A stretch of DNA of 64,000 nucleotides from Rhodovulum sulfidophilum (GCA_003241785.1 QFPW01000007.1:62001-126000); one strand, 5' to 3'; numbered from the stretch's first letter, positions 45,787 to 54,830 are shown. Numbers and translations: made by a program. The notes: generated from the letters alone by a model not told the origin.

Positions 45787-46362
45787 TCAGGCCGCCGGGC
45801 GGCCGGCGATCCGCGCCGCGATCCGGTCGGCCAGCAGCTCGATCGCCCGGGCGTGGTCGGCGAGAAGCCCGGTGTACCCGGTTCCCCCCGGCGGCACGCT
45901 GATCCGGAACCGGTCCGAGGCGACGATCGCGCCCGAAGCCGAGACGAGAATGTACTGGCCGCCGAAATCGAGCGCCGCGTCGGGGGCGCCGATCATCCGG
46001 TCGACGATCACCCGCAGCTGCAGCGCCGGCGGGTCGAAGGCGGGCCAGGGATCGGCCGCGATCTGGCCACCGAGCCGGCTCTGCAGCGCGGCGACGAGAT
46101 GCCGGGTCAGCGCGCGCTGCGGCGTGTCGGCCCAGAGCGCGCCGCTCGACAGCGTCACCGCGCCCTCCGGCCGCAGCTCGGCGATCTCGAGCGCGCTCGC
46201 ATAGGCGGGCAGGTCGATGTCCGCCACCGCCATCGTGACGCGGCCGGCGCGCGCGGGCGCGGTCGTGGCCTCGGGCGGCAGCAGGTAATAGTCCGTCGCA
46301 CCGCAGGCGGAGAGGGCGGCCAGCAGCGGCAGGGTCAGGGCGGCGCGTCTCACGTCTCTCAT
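45787..46362 (-). CDS. pqiC: PqiC-like ABC-type transport auxiliary lipoprotein
   Basis: This 191-residue outer-membrane lipoprotein has a lipobox (LSAC, Cys20) after the signal sequence and a PqiC/DUF330 domain (YYLLPPEA, then VTMAVADIDLPAYASALEIA). PqiC forms a ring that docks the end of the PqiB tunnel to the outer membrane. The start overlaps the pqiB stop (ATGA on the minus strand). Its stop lies 4 bases from the stop of the converging bestrophin gene. Confidence 0.9.
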   Translation of the reverse strand: MRDVRRAALTLPLLAALSACGATDYYLLPPEATTAPARAGRVTMAVADIDLPAYASALEIAELRPEGAVTLSSGALWADTPQRALTRHLVAALQSRLGGQIAADPWPAFDPPALQLRVIVDRMIGAPDAALDFGGQYILVSASGAIVASDRFRISVPPGGTGYTGLLADHARAIELLADRIAARIAGRPAA

Positions 46363-48803
46363 CTCCCGAAGATCAGCGAATTGGGCTTGCGCTCGAGCGC
46401 CGAGACCAGGTCGTTGATCGACTTCGCCGTCGTGTTGATCTGGCGCAGCAGCGCGAGCGTCTCGCGGTTGACCGGGCTGTCGGGTCCGAGCGAGGACAGC
46501 GTCGCATCCGCCCGCGCGGCGACCGCGTTGAGCTGGGCGACGAGCGCGGGCAGGTCGGCCGTCGCCTCGGAAATCGCGTCGGCCGCGCGTCCGGCGGAGG
46601 CGAGCGTCGCGTTCACGTTCTCGACCGCCCCGCCGGCCTGGAGCGCCGCGAGCGTCGAGCGCAGCTCGTCGAGCGTGCCGGCCAGCGCCGCCGGCAGCTG
46701 CCGCGTTCCCTCGGAGCCGAGCAGCCCGTCGACGGTCGCGAGCAGCTGCGAGGCCCGGGTCGCGAGCTGGTCGAGCGGCAGGTCGTTGGCGCGGTCGGAG
46801 AGCGCGGTCAGGCTGTTGATCAGCGGCGTGAGCTGGCCGCTCGCGGTGTTGACGTTGCCGATCGCCGCCTGCGCCTGCTCGGCGACGGCGTTGATCCGCG
46901 CGGTGAGGTCCGAGGTGGCGATCTGCTCGGTGATCTGGCGCAGCGCGGCGATCGAGGCGGTGGCGTCGGTGACCGCGCCGCCCTGGCGCAGCTCGGCGAG
47001 CAGCCCGCGCACCTCGGCGAGCGAGGCGTTGAGATTGGTCGGGATCTCGCTCACGCCCGGGCTCCGGACCAGCGCGTCGACCGACTGGACGAGCTGGTCG
47101 CCCGAGGTGACGAGCTCCTCGAGCGGCAGCTCCTCGATCCGCGCCGACAGCGCGTTGATGCGGGCCACCACCTGCGGCACGCTCTCCGAGGCGGCGGTGC
47201 CGATCTCGGCCACGGCGGCGCTCGTCGCGTCGAGCGCCGCGCCGAGCCGCTCGACGAGCCGCTGCTCCTCGACCTGGGCGACGACGCGCTGCGCCGAGGT
47301 CAGGATGTCGGCGAGCCGCTGGGGCGCCTCCTGCACGCCCGGCTGCGCGATCACCTGCTGGACGTCGGCGATCAGCTGGCCGAGGTTCTCCGGCGCCTCG
47401 CGGACCCGGGGGTCGCTCACCACCGCGTTCACGTTCTCGAGCAGGTTCTGCGCGGTGCGCAGCAGGTCCTCGATCGGCAGGCTGGAGAGCCGTTGCATCA
47501 GCCCCTGCGCCGAGGCTGTCAGCGCGCGGGTGTCCGCGGGCGCGGTCGGGATGATCGGATGGGGCTGGGCGTCGGGGTTGAACGCGCCCGGCGGCGGGTT
47601 GTCCAGCATGGCGAGGTCGACGTAGAGCGTCTGGCTCAGCAGGCCGGAGGTCGCGAGCCGCGCGCGCATGCCGCGCTCGACCTCGGAGGAGAGCAGCGCG
47701 AGGAGCTGCGCCGACATCTCCGCGTCGCTGCCCTCGAGGATCCCCATCCGGCGCGGGAAGAGCGTGAGCGTGGTGCGCAGCGCGATGCGCGGCGCGCGCT
47801 CCTCGTCGACGATCACCGCCTGCACCCCGGTGACCTCGCCGACGGTCAGGCCGCGGTACTGAACCTCGGCCCCGGCCGCGAGGCCGCCGACGGACCCGTC
47901 GAAATAGGCGGTCACCGACTGGCGGAAGCCGGTCTCATACTCGAATATGTCGCGCCGCGCGTCGGTTTCGGTCGCGTAGAGCTCGTAGACATGCCCGGCC
48001 TCGACCGCCTTCGGGTCCGAGCCGACGGTGTCGAAGGCGACGCCGCCCTGGACGAGCGAGAGCAGGCTCGCGACGTTGAGCTCCGCCCCCGAGGGGCCGA
48101 GGGTGATGTCGAAGCCGCTCGCGTTCCAGAAGCGCGTGGCCTCGGTCAGACGGGTGTTGTTCGGCGCGTTGACGAAGATGTCGATCATCACGTCGCCGGC
48201 GGGGGTGAGCTCGATGCTCTCGATCCGGCCGACCTGGATGCGCTTGAAGAGGACGGGCGCGCCGACGACCATCGACCCGCCCTCGGGCGCGCGCAGGCGC
48301 ACGCGCGTCCCGGGCTGGCCGGCCGGGGTCAGCGGCGGCGAGGGCAGGGCGGTGAAATGATCGGACCAGACGCCGGGCGTGTCGTCCCAGTATCCCTCGA
48401 TGTAGACGCCGGACAGCACGGTATCGAGCCCGGAGATCCCCTGCGAGGTCACCGACGGCCGCACCACCCAGAATTCCGCCTCCGAGTCGAGGTTGCGCGC
48501 GACCTCCTTGTCGATCCGCGCCGAGACGATCACCTGCTTCAGATCGGGCGTGAGCCGCACGGATTCGACCGCGCCGACCGAGACCTCGCGGAACCGAACG
48601 GCGGTCTTGCCGGCCTCGATTCCGGCCGCGTTGTCGAAGGTGATCTCGATCACCGGGCCCCGGGCGTCGTAGTTGCGCCAGGCGACCGCGAGCGAGACGA
48701 TCAGCGCGACGAGGGGGATGAGCCAGACCGCCGAGAGGCGGCGCGCCGGCGCCACCTGCTTCGGCCCCTCGACGATCGGGTCCGGCACTTCGGTCTCAGC
48801 CAT
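46359..48803 (-). CDS. pqiB: PqiB intermembrane lipid-transport protein with three MCE domains and an extended repeat tail
   Basis: This 814-residue protein has one N-terminal membrane helix (residues about 23-42) and three MCE domains (starting near 50, 165 and 295), each with the central pore-loop pattern VG-(V/R)-(V/I)-E/T. In E. coli, PqiB rings stack and continue as a coiled-coil needle that spans the periplasm. Here the C-terminal 375 residues hold three copies of a unit of about 117 residues starting at 441 (LPIEDL), 558 (LPLEEL) and 674 (LPLDQL). E. coli PqiB is about 546 residues, so this needle should be much longer. It overlaps the preceding PqiA gene by 8 bases and pqiC by 4. Confidence 0.92.
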   Translation of the reverse strand: MAETEVPDPIVEGPKQVAPARRLSAVWLIPLVALIVSLAVAWRNYDARGPVIEITFDNAAGIEAGKTAVRFREVSVGAVESVRLTPDLKQVIVSARIDKEVARNLDSEAEFWVVRPSVTSQGISGLDTVLSGVYIEGYWDDTPGVWSDHFTALPSPPLTPAGQPGTRVRLRAPEGGSMVVGAPVLFKRIQVGRIESIELTPAGDVMIDIFVNAPNNTRLTEATRFWNASGFDITLGPSGAELNVASLLSLVQGGVAFDTVGSDPKAVEAGHVYELYATETDARRDIFEYETGFRQSVTAYFDGSVGGLAAGAEVQYRGLTVGEVTGVQAVIVDEERAPRIALRTTLTLFPRRMGILEGSDAEMSAQLLALLSSEVERGMRARLATSGLLSQTLYVDLAMLDNPPPGAFNPDAQPHPIIPTAPADTRALTASAQGLMQRLSSLPIEDLLRTAQNLLENVNAVVSDPRVREAPENLGQLIADVQQVIAQPGVQEAPQRLADILTSAQRVVAQVEEQRLVERLGAALDATSAAVAEIGTAASESVPQVVARINALSARIEELPLEELVTSGDQLVQSVDALVRSPGVSEIPTNLNASLAEVRGLLAELRQGGAVTDATASIAALRQITEQIATSDLTARINAVAEQAQAAIGNVNTASGQLTPLINSLTALSDRANDLPLDQLATRASQLLATVDGLLGSEGTRQLPAALAGTLDELRSTLAALQAGGAVENVNATLASAGRAADAISEATADLPALVAQLNAVAARADATLSSLGPDSPVNRETLALLRQINTTAKSINDLVSALERKPNSLIFGR

Positions 48804-49449
48804 GGTCGGGCCTCGCCTCCGCGCTGTCCCAGATCAGTCGAGGATCCATAGCCTGCGCCGAAAGCATGGTAAAGATGACGCAAAGTGCGAAGCAGACCGC
48901 GGCCGGCCCCGCGTAGATCGAGGCGAGGAAGCCGAGCTTGACCAGCGCGGTCAGGATTGCGACGACGAAGACGTCGACCATCGACCAGCGGCCGATGAAC
49001 TCGACGAATTCATAGAGATGGATCCGCGCCGAGGGCGGTATCCGGCCCCGCCGCTCGATCGACAGTGCGAGAAAGGCGATGGCGATGAATTTCGAGATCG
49101 GGATCGCCACGCTCGCGAGCAGGATGATGAGCGCGACCGGAATGTCGCCGTGCTGCGCGAGCTCGACCGCGCCGCCGACGATGGTCGAGGCATAGCGCGT
49201 CCCGACGCTGTCGGTGATGAGCATCGGCAGCAGATTCGCCGGGACGTAGCAGATGAGCCCGACGAGCCAGAGCGCCCAGACCCGCTGCAGGCTGCGCGGC
49301 GCGCGGCTGTTGAGATGGGCGCCGCAGCGCGGGCAGTTCGAGAGCGTCGCGGGCGAGGCGCGCCCGCAGACGCGGCAGCCGATGAGCCCCGCGGCGCGGG
49401 CGGTGATCTCCGGAACCGGCCCGGCCCCGGCCGGCGGCGCCGCGCTCAC
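48796..49449 (-). CDS. pqiA: PqiA-like membrane protein, second half-unit
   Basis: This 217-residue inner-membrane protein corresponds to the second of the two repeats in E. coli PqiA. It has a zinc-ribbon pair (CRVCGRA and CPRCGAHL) and four transmembrane helices, with the conserved VPANLLPMLITDSVG and FIGRWSMVDVFVVAILTALV segments. PqiA proteins probably feed lipid to or from the PqiB tunnel. The GTG at 49449 is chosen because it overlaps the stop of the upstream half (GTGA); an ATG at 49491 would overlap that gene by 46 bases. It has its own zinc ribbon and start, so this is a true gene split and not a frameshift. Confidence 0.88.
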   Translation of the reverse strand: MSAAPPAGAGPVPEITARAAGLIGCRVCGRASPATLSNCPRCGAHLNSRAPRSLQRVWALWLVGLICYVPANLLPMLITDSVGTRYASTIVGGAVELAQHGDIPVALIILLASVAIPISKFIAIAFLALSIERRGRIPPSARIHLYEFVEFIGRWSMVDVFVVAILTALVKLGFLASIYAGPAAVCFALCVIFTMLSAQAMDPRLIWDSAEARPDHG

Positions 49450-50132
49450 CGCGCCGCCTTCGCGCGCTCCAGCGCGCGCCAGACCGCCCATTCGTTGAGG
49501 CTGGTTCCCTCGTAGATCACCAGGACGACGAGCAGGGTCATCGCCCAGAAGGCCGGGCCGAGCGTGACGCTCGCCATGCCCGCGATCTTCACCAGCGCGA
49601 CGACCACGCCGATCACGAAGATCTCCGACATCGCCCAGGGCTTGAGCTCGCGGGCGAGGCGGAAGGCGGGTTCGGCGCGCGGCGCGGGCGGCCGGCCCAG
49701 GATGAGCGGCATGAGCGTATAGGTCAGCGCGATCGCGCGGATCAGCGGGATGACGATGATCAGGAGCAGGATCGCGACCGAGAGCGGCGCGATCATGGTG
49801 CCGCGGAAGGCGAAGGCGACCTGGAGCACCGAGGCGGTGCTGGTACGCCCGGCGATCGACAGTTCGAGGAAGGGCAGGCTGATCGCCGCGGTCATCAGGA
49901 TCACGCTCGCGATCGACGAAGCGAGCGTGCGCTGGAACCCGTCCATGCGGTTGGTCATCAGCACGGTCCGGCAGCGCGCGCAGGTCAGACGGCCGTTGAT
50001 CGGCGGGTCGACCTGCCGCTGCAGGAGGTCGCAGACCGGGCAGGCGATCAGATCCGCCGGCGCGCCGGCGGAGTCCGGCGCGCGGGGAATCGCGGACGCG
50101 GCGGTGGTCTCGGGCATGTTCATGGCCGCCAT
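49446..50132 (-). CDS. pqiA: PqiA-like membrane protein, first half-unit
   Basis: This 228-residue partner of the next gene has an N-terminal zinc ribbon (CPVCDLLQ and CARCRTVL), the segment MTNRMDGFQRTLASSIASVI and four membrane helices, ending in KIAGMASVTLGPAFWAMTLL. It is the first gene of the pqiAABC operon. The start is ambiguous between 50132 and 50123; neither has a strong Shine-Dalgarno. Expression in enterobacteria responds to SoxRS and to paraquat; no SoxR-type site was recognised in the 33 bases upstream. Confidence 0.88.
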   Translation of the reverse strand: MAAMNMPETTAASAIPRAPDSAGAPADLIACPVCDLLQRQVDPPINGRLTCARCRTVLMTNRMDGFQRTLASSIASVILMTAAISLPFLELSIAGRTSTASVLQVAFAFRGTMIAPLSVAILLLIIVIPLIRAIALTYTLMPLILGRPPAPRAEPAFRLARELKPWAMSEIFVIGVVVALVKIAGMASVTLGPAFWAMTLLVVLVIYEGTSLNEWAVWRALERAKAAR

Positions 50133-50165
50133 CTAGGCGCGATGGAAGCGCGGGGGGAAGGGGGA

Positions 50166-51017
50166 TCAGCCCGGGCTCATGCCGCGAAGCCGCTCGCCGC
50201 GCCGGCGCAGCAGCTCGAGCGTGACGAGCAGGAGCACCGAGATCGCGATCAGCACCGTGGCGACGGCGAGGATCGTCGGCGAGATCTGCTCGCGCAGGCC
50301 GATGAACATCTGCCAGGGCAGGGTCTTCTGCGAGGCCGAGCCGACGAAGAGCACCACGACCACCTCGTCGAAGGAGGTGATGAAGGCGAAGAGCGCGCCG
50401 GAGATCACGCCGGGCAGGATGAGGGGCATCTGCACCTTGAAGAAGGTGCGCAGCGGGTTCGAGCCGAGGCTCGCCGCGGCGCGGGTCAGGCTGCGGTCGA
50501 AGCCGACCAGCGTCGCGGTGACCGTGATGATCACGAAGGGAATGCCGAGCACGGCGTGGGCGAGGACCACGCCCCAGTAGGTGCCCTGCAGGCCGAGGCG
50601 GGAGTAGAAGAAATACATGCCCGCGGCCGAGATGATCGTCGGCACGATCATCGGCGAGATCAGGATCGCCATGATCACGCCGCGCGCCGGCACGTTGCCC
50701 TGGCTGAGGCCGACGGCGGCGAGCGTGCCGAGCACGACCGCGAGCAGGGTCGCCACCGGCGCGATCCGGAGCGAGTTCCAGAGCGCCGTCTGCCAGTCGG
50801 GATTGGTGAAGAAGTCCTGGTAGTGCCGCGTCGAGAAGCCGGCCGGATCGAGCGACAGCATCTCCGGCGTGAAGGTGAAGAAGTTCGTCGCGTTGAAGCT
50901 GAGCGGCACGATCACCAGGATCGGCATGATCAGGAAGAAGAAGATCAGGACGCAGATCGCGCGGAACGTCCAGTGCCAGAGACGCTGGCCGGGGGTGGCG
51001 TATGCGGGAAGGGACAT
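50166..51017 (-). CDS. ABC transporter permease, PotC-like
   Basis: This 283-residue permease has six helices. It starts with the helix ICVLIFFFLIMPILVIVPLS, the periplasmic portion typical of polyamine permeases (NFFTFTPEMLSLDPAGFSTR), and the EAA loop LTRAAASLGSNPLRTFFKVQ. It ends RRRGERLRGMSPG. It is the fourth gene of an operon reading ATPase, binding protein, PotB-like, PotC-like. Substrates of this class include spermidine, putrescine and related compounds. Confidence 0.92.
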   Translation of the reverse strand: MSLPAYATPGQRLWHWTFRAICVLIFFFLIMPILVIVPLSFNATNFFTFTPEMLSLDPAGFSTRHYQDFFTNPDWQTALWNSLRIAPVATLLAVVLGTLAAVGLSQGNVPARGVIMAILISPMIVPTIISAAGMYFFYSRLGLQGTYWGVVLAHAVLGIPFVIITVTATLVGFDRSLTRAAASLGSNPLRTFFKVQMPLILPGVISGALFAFITSFDEVVVVLFVGSASQKTLPWQMFIGLREQISPTILAVATVLIAISVLLLVTLELLRRRGERLRGMSPG

Positions 51018-51021
51018 CGGT

Positions 51022-52284
51022 TTACCCCAGCTTGACGTTGTCGATGCCCACGATCCGGTCGTAGGTCCAGTAGAGCGCCAGCACCACGACCAGGAGCAGC
51101 GTCGCGAGCGCGGCGGCGAGGCCCCAGTTCAGCGAGGTCGAGATGTGGTAGGCGATCCGGTTCGAGATGAAGACGCCGGAGGTGCCGCCGACGAGCTCGG
51201 GCGTGATGTAGTAGCCGATCGCCAGGATGAAGGTCAGGATCGCCCCGGCGCCGACGCCCGGCACCGACTGCGGGAAATAGACGCGCCAGAACGCGGTCCA
51301 GTCGTTCGCGCCGAGCGACTTGGCCGCGCGCACGTAGGAGGGCTTGATCCCCTTCATCACCGAGAACAGCGGCAGGATCATGAAGGGCAGCAGGATATGC
51401 GTCATCGTGATGATCGTGCCGGTCGCGTTGTTGATCATCACCAGCCGGTTCGCGTTGCTGATGAGGCCGCTCCAGACCAGGAGGTCGTTGATCACGCCCT
51501 GCTGCTGGAGGAGCACCTTCCAGGAGGCGGTGCGCACCAGGAGCGAGGTCCAGAACGGCAAGAGCACGAGGATCATCAGCAGGTTCGACGTCCGGAGCGG
51601 CAGCGTCGCGAGCAGATAGGCGATCGGATAGCCGAGCAGGAAGCAGGTGAAGGTGATGGCGAGGCTCATCAGGAGCGTGCGCAGGAACAGCGTCACGTAG
51701 ATCCGCTCGCCCGCCGGCTTCACCGCGACGCCGTCCGGCGTGCGCTGCAGGTCGACCGCGTTCAAGAGGTAGCCCGAGGTGAAGGGTCCGGAGAAGGTCT
51801 TGATCGTCCGCCAGGTGTTGAGATCGCCCCATTTCGGGTCGGCCTCGACGAACTGCTCCTTGAAGGGCTGGTCCGGGTCCATCCGCCGCAGGTCGCGCAC
51901 CACGCCGCGCATCAGCGAGGACATGCCGGAATTCTCGTAGTTCAGCCGCTGGCCGAGACGGGTGTTGGTCTTGTTCTCGACCGCGACCGTCAGGTCGTCG
52001 TGCAGCGCGGCGAAGACCGGCTCGCCGGGCAGCTCCTGCCCGGCGGAGTCCCAGTCGCCGAGCGCCACGACGGTCTTGGGCAGCGTGTTCGGCACGATCT
52101 CGTTCTCGACCGAACGGAACAGCATGTCGCCGATCGGGAGCAGGAAGCTGACCAGCACGAAGATGAGCAGCGGCGCGACGAGCATGAGCGCGCGGCCCTT
52201 CTGCGCCCGCATCGCGCGGCGCAGGCTTGTCTTGAGCGGCGTGCCATCGGCCGCCAGCATCTGATCCGCCCTGGCGTCGGTCAT
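51022..52284 (-). CDS. ABC transporter permease, PotB-like, with a large periplasmic insertion
   Basis: This 420-residue permease is well above the 280-310 residues usual for PotB. Helix 1 is at about residues 34-55 (LMLVAPLLIFVLVSFLLPIG). It is followed by a periplasmic insertion of about 135 residues (57-195, rich in charged residues and predicted soluble), then the normal helices and the EAA loop YVRAAKSLGANDWTAFWRVY. Similar insertions occur in permeases of this alphaproteobacterial group. It precedes the PotC-like gene by 4 bases and follows a very stable hairpin. Confidence 0.9.
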   Translation of the reverse strand: MTDARADQMLAADGTPLKTSLRRAMRAQKGRALMLVAPLLIFVLVSFLLPIGDMLFRSVENEIVPNTLPKTVVALGDWDSAGQELPGEPVFAALHDDLTVAVENKTNTRLGQRLNYENSGMSSLMRGVVRDLRRMDPDQPFKEQFVEADPKWGDLNTWRTIKTFSGPFTSGYLLNAVDLQRTPDGVAVKPAGERIYVTLFLRTLLMSLAITFTCFLLGYPIAYLLATLPLRTSNLLMILVLLPFWTSLLVRTASWKVLLQQQGVINDLLVWSGLISNANRLVMINNATGTIITMTHILLPFMILPLFSVMKGIKPSYVRAAKSLGANDWTAFWRVYFPQSVPGVGAGAILTFILAIGYYITPELVGGTSGVFISNRIAYHISTSLNWGLAAALATLLLVVVLALYWTYDRIVGIDNVKLG

Positions 52285-52323
52285 CGGTCGTCCTCTCCGG
52301 TCAACGGCTTCCGGTCAGTGTGT

Positions 52324-52355
52324 GTCCCGGGCGCGCGTCCTCGCGCGCCCGGGAC
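52324..52355 (-). terminator. Very stable hairpin between binding-protein and permease genes
   Basis: GTCCCGGGCGCGCG and CGCGCGCCCGGGAC form a perfect 14-bp stem with a 4-base loop 12 bases after the binding-protein stop. There is no T-run, so it may act as a partial terminator or as a 3' protective structure, allowing the binding protein to be made in excess over the permeases. Confidence 0.65.
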
Positions 52356-52367
52356 GTCTCGCGGCGC

Positions 52368-53501
52368 TTACTGCGCGAGCCAGGCCTGGAACTTCGCCTC
52401 GACCTCGTCCTGGTGGTCCGCCCACCATTCGATGTTGTTGACGAGGTAGTTCTTGGCGTTCTCCGGGTTGGTCGGCATGTGCGGCGCCATCTCGATGCCG
52501 AGGTCGGCATGGGTCGAGACCAGCGGCTGCGACGAGGCGCGGGCCGGGCCGTAGGCGATGTACTTCGCCTGGTCGGCGAGGCGCTGCGTGTCGGTGGCGA
52601 ACTTCAGGAAGTTCAGCACCCGCGCCTTGCGGTCATCGGGCAGGTCGGCGGGGACGATCCAGCCGTCGAAGTCGAAGACCTCGTAGTCCCAGAGCATCGC
52701 GACCGGCTGCTTCTGCTCCTCGATCACCGAGAAGAGGCGGCCGTTGTAGGTCGAGCCGATCACCACTTCCTTGTCGGCGAGCAGCTGCGGCGTCTCGGCG
52801 CCGGCCGACCACCAGACGGTCTGGTCCTTGATCGTCGCGAGCTTGGCGAGCGCGCGGTCGACGCCCTCGGGGGTCGAGAGCACGTCGTAGAGGTCTTCCT
52901 TGGCGACGCCGTCGCAGATCAGCGCCCATTCGAGGTTCTTCTTCGGCCGCTTCTCGAGGCTGCGCTTGCCGGGGAACTTCTCGAGGTCGAACACGTCGCA
53001 GAGCGAGGTCGGGACCGCGCCGTTCCAGTCGGCCACGTCGGTGCGATAGCCGAAGGTGGTCGAGAACACGATCTGCGGGATGAAGCACTCGTTGATCAGG
53101 CTGTCGCCGAAATCGGCGGTCGGCGTCGAGCCGTCGGTTCCCGGCGCGAGATCCGCGTCGAAGTTGATCTCCATCGCGAGCCCCTCGTCGCAGAGGCGCT
53201 GGCTGTCCGGCCCCTCGACGTCGACGAGGTCCCAGGTGACGTTGCCGGCCTCGAACTGCGCGCGGAGCTTCGCCACCGCCTCGTTCGAGCTCTCGTCCCA
53301 GACGAACTTGGTGCCGGTCGCCTCCGCGTAGGGCTCGGCATAGGCCTTCTGCTGCGAGACCTGATAGGCGCCGCCCCAGGAGACGACGGTCATCGAATCG
53401 GCGCAGCCCTCGCAGGGCTCGGGCTTGTCCTGCGCCAGCGCGGCCGTCCCGACGCCGAGGACGGAGATCGCGGAGGCCGCGAGAAGGTGTCTAAGGCTCA
53501 T
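52368..53501 (-). CDS. ABC transporter substrate-binding protein, PotD/PotF-like
   Basis: This 377-residue periplasmic protein has a signal peptide (cleavage near AALAQ, residue 23). The family-1 polyamine-binding fold is seen in MTVVSWGGAYQVSQQKAYAE and in the C-terminal LVNNIEWWADHQDEVEAKFQ. It carries several cysteines (EPCEGCADS near the mature N-terminus, LCDEG, NECFIP, SLCDVF and ICDGV) that may pair as disulfides. The ligand is likely a polyamine or similar cation, but this is inferred from the family only. The start at 53501 has GGGAGAA 9 bases upstream. It lies between the ATPase and permease genes. Confidence 0.9.
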   Translation of the reverse strand: MSLRHLLAASAISVLGVGTAALAQDKPEPCEGCADSMTVVSWGGAYQVSQQKAYAEPYAEATGTKFVWDESSNEAVAKLRAQFEAGNVTWDLVDVEGPDSQRLCDEGLAMEINFDADLAPGTDGSTPTADFGDSLINECFIPQIVFSTTFGYRTDVADWNGAVPTSLCDVFDLEKFPGKRSLEKRPKKNLEWALICDGVAKEDLYDVLSTPEGVDRALAKLATIKDQTVWWSAGAETPQLLADKEVVIGSTYNGRLFSVIEEQKQPVAMLWDYEVFDFDGWIVPADLPDDRKARVLNFLKFATDTQRLADQAKYIAYGPARASSQPLVSTHADLGIEMAPHMPTNPENAKNYLVNNIEWWADHQDEVEAKFQAWLAQ

Positions 53502-53551
53502 TGAGATGTTCTCCCTAGTTCGATCCGATGGCAGGCCGCCGGGGGCCGGGG

Positions 53552-54655
53552 TCAGGCCGCGTCGAGCGCGCGGCAATCCGCGACGTCCCAGCCGATCACG
53601 ACGCGGTCCCCGGGGGAGAAACGGCGCTGATCGACCGCGTTGCGGCATTTCATGATGAAGTTGTCGTTGCCCGCGACCCGGAGCCGGGTGCGGAACGTGT
53701 CGCCCATGTAGATGAACTCGAGCACCTCGGCCTCGAGCTTGTGGGTGTCGGCCGGCATGCGCTCGGGCCGGTACTCGACGCGCTCCGGCCGGATCGACAC
53801 CAGCGTGGCGTCGCCCGGGCGCGTGACGTTGACCGGCAGCGCGTCGATGACCGAGCCGTCGCCGAGCCGGACCGCGCAGCGCCCGTCGCCGATCGCCTCG
53901 ACCGTCCCGTGCAACGTGTTGTTCTCGCCGATGAACTGCGCCACGAAGCTGTTGGTCGGCCGCTCGTAGAGGTCCTCGGGCGGGGCGAGCTGCTGGATGC
54001 GGCCGTCGTTGAAGACGGCGACGCGGTCCGACATCGTCAGCGCCTCGCCCTGGTCGTGCGTGACGTAGACCACGGTGACGCCGAGCCGCTCGTGCAGGTG
54101 CTTGATCTCGAACTGCATGTGCTCGCGCAGCTGCTTGTCGAGCGCGCCGAGCGGCTCGTCCATCAGCACGAGCTCGGGCTCGAAGACCAGCGCGCGGGCC
54201 AGCGCGATGCGCTGCTGCTGACCGCCCGAGAGCTGCGCCGGGCGGCGTCCGGCGAAGGCGCCCATCTGCACCATGTCGAGCGCGCGGGTGACCTTGGCGG
54301 TGATCTCGGACTTGTCGATCTTGCGGACCTGCAGCGGGAAGGCGAGATTCTCGCCCACCGTCATGTGCGGGAACAGCGCGTAGTTCTGGAACACCATGCC
54401 GATCCCGCGCTTGTGCGGCGGGATGTTGTTGATCGGCCGGCCGCCGAGGCGGATCTCGCCATGCGTCGCCGTCTCGAAGCCCGCGAGCATCATAAGGCAG
54501 GTCGTCTTGCCCGAGCCCGACGGCCCGAGCATCGTCAGAAACTCGCCTTTTCCGATGTCGAGGTTGAGATCCTTAACGACCAGCGTCGTGCCGTCGTAGC
54601 TTTTCTGCACGTGCTCGAAGGCCACGAAGGCCTTTTTCCCACTATCGGCGCTCAT
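53552..54655 (-). CDS. ABC transporter ATP-binding protein, PotA-like
   Basis: This 367-residue ATPase has Walker A GPSGSGKTTCLMM, signature LSGGQQQRIALARAL, Walker B LVLMDEPLGALD and a C-terminal TOBE-type regulatory domain (about 280-360). This is the PotA architecture rather than the short type. It is the first gene of the importer operon, upstream of the binding-protein gene by 50 bases. It is divergent from the ATP-grasp gene, with a 207-base region holding the promoters of both. Confidence 0.93.
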   Translation of the reverse strand: MSADSGKKAFVAFEHVQKSYDGTTLVVKDLNLDIGKGEFLTMLGPSGSGKTTCLMMLAGFETATHGEIRLGGRPINNIPPHKRGIGMVFQNYALFPHMTVGENLAFPLQVRKIDKSEITAKVTRALDMVQMGAFAGRRPAQLSGGQQQRIALARALVFEPELVLMDEPLGALDKQLREHMQFEIKHLHERLGVTVVYVTHDQGEALTMSDRVAVFNDGRIQQLAPPEDLYERPTNSFVAQFIGENNTLHGTVEAIGDGRCAVRLGDGSVIDALPVNVTRPGDATLVSIRPERVEYRPERMPADTHKLEAEVLEFIYMGDTFRTRLRVAGNDNFIMKCRNAVDQRRFSPGDRVVIGWDVADCRALDAA

Positions 54656-54830
54656 AGAGTTTCCTGTCGCGTCGTTCAGAACTTGGCCCCCCGCCCAGCT
54701 GCCCAGAAGCTAATCACATCGCCGGAAATGACGCAAATGCTACCGGGACAAGCCAGCGAAATGCGTTGTCGGGAGTGACATTCCGCGGTCGCCGGCTGAC
54801 CGCTGATTTTCACAGCAATAGGGCAAGCCC

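Noticed and set aside
48796..50132. Frameshifted single pqiA gene
   Set aside because: Each half has its own zinc ribbon, start codon and full set of helices, and the junction is a clean GTGA overlap. I therefore treat them as two genes.
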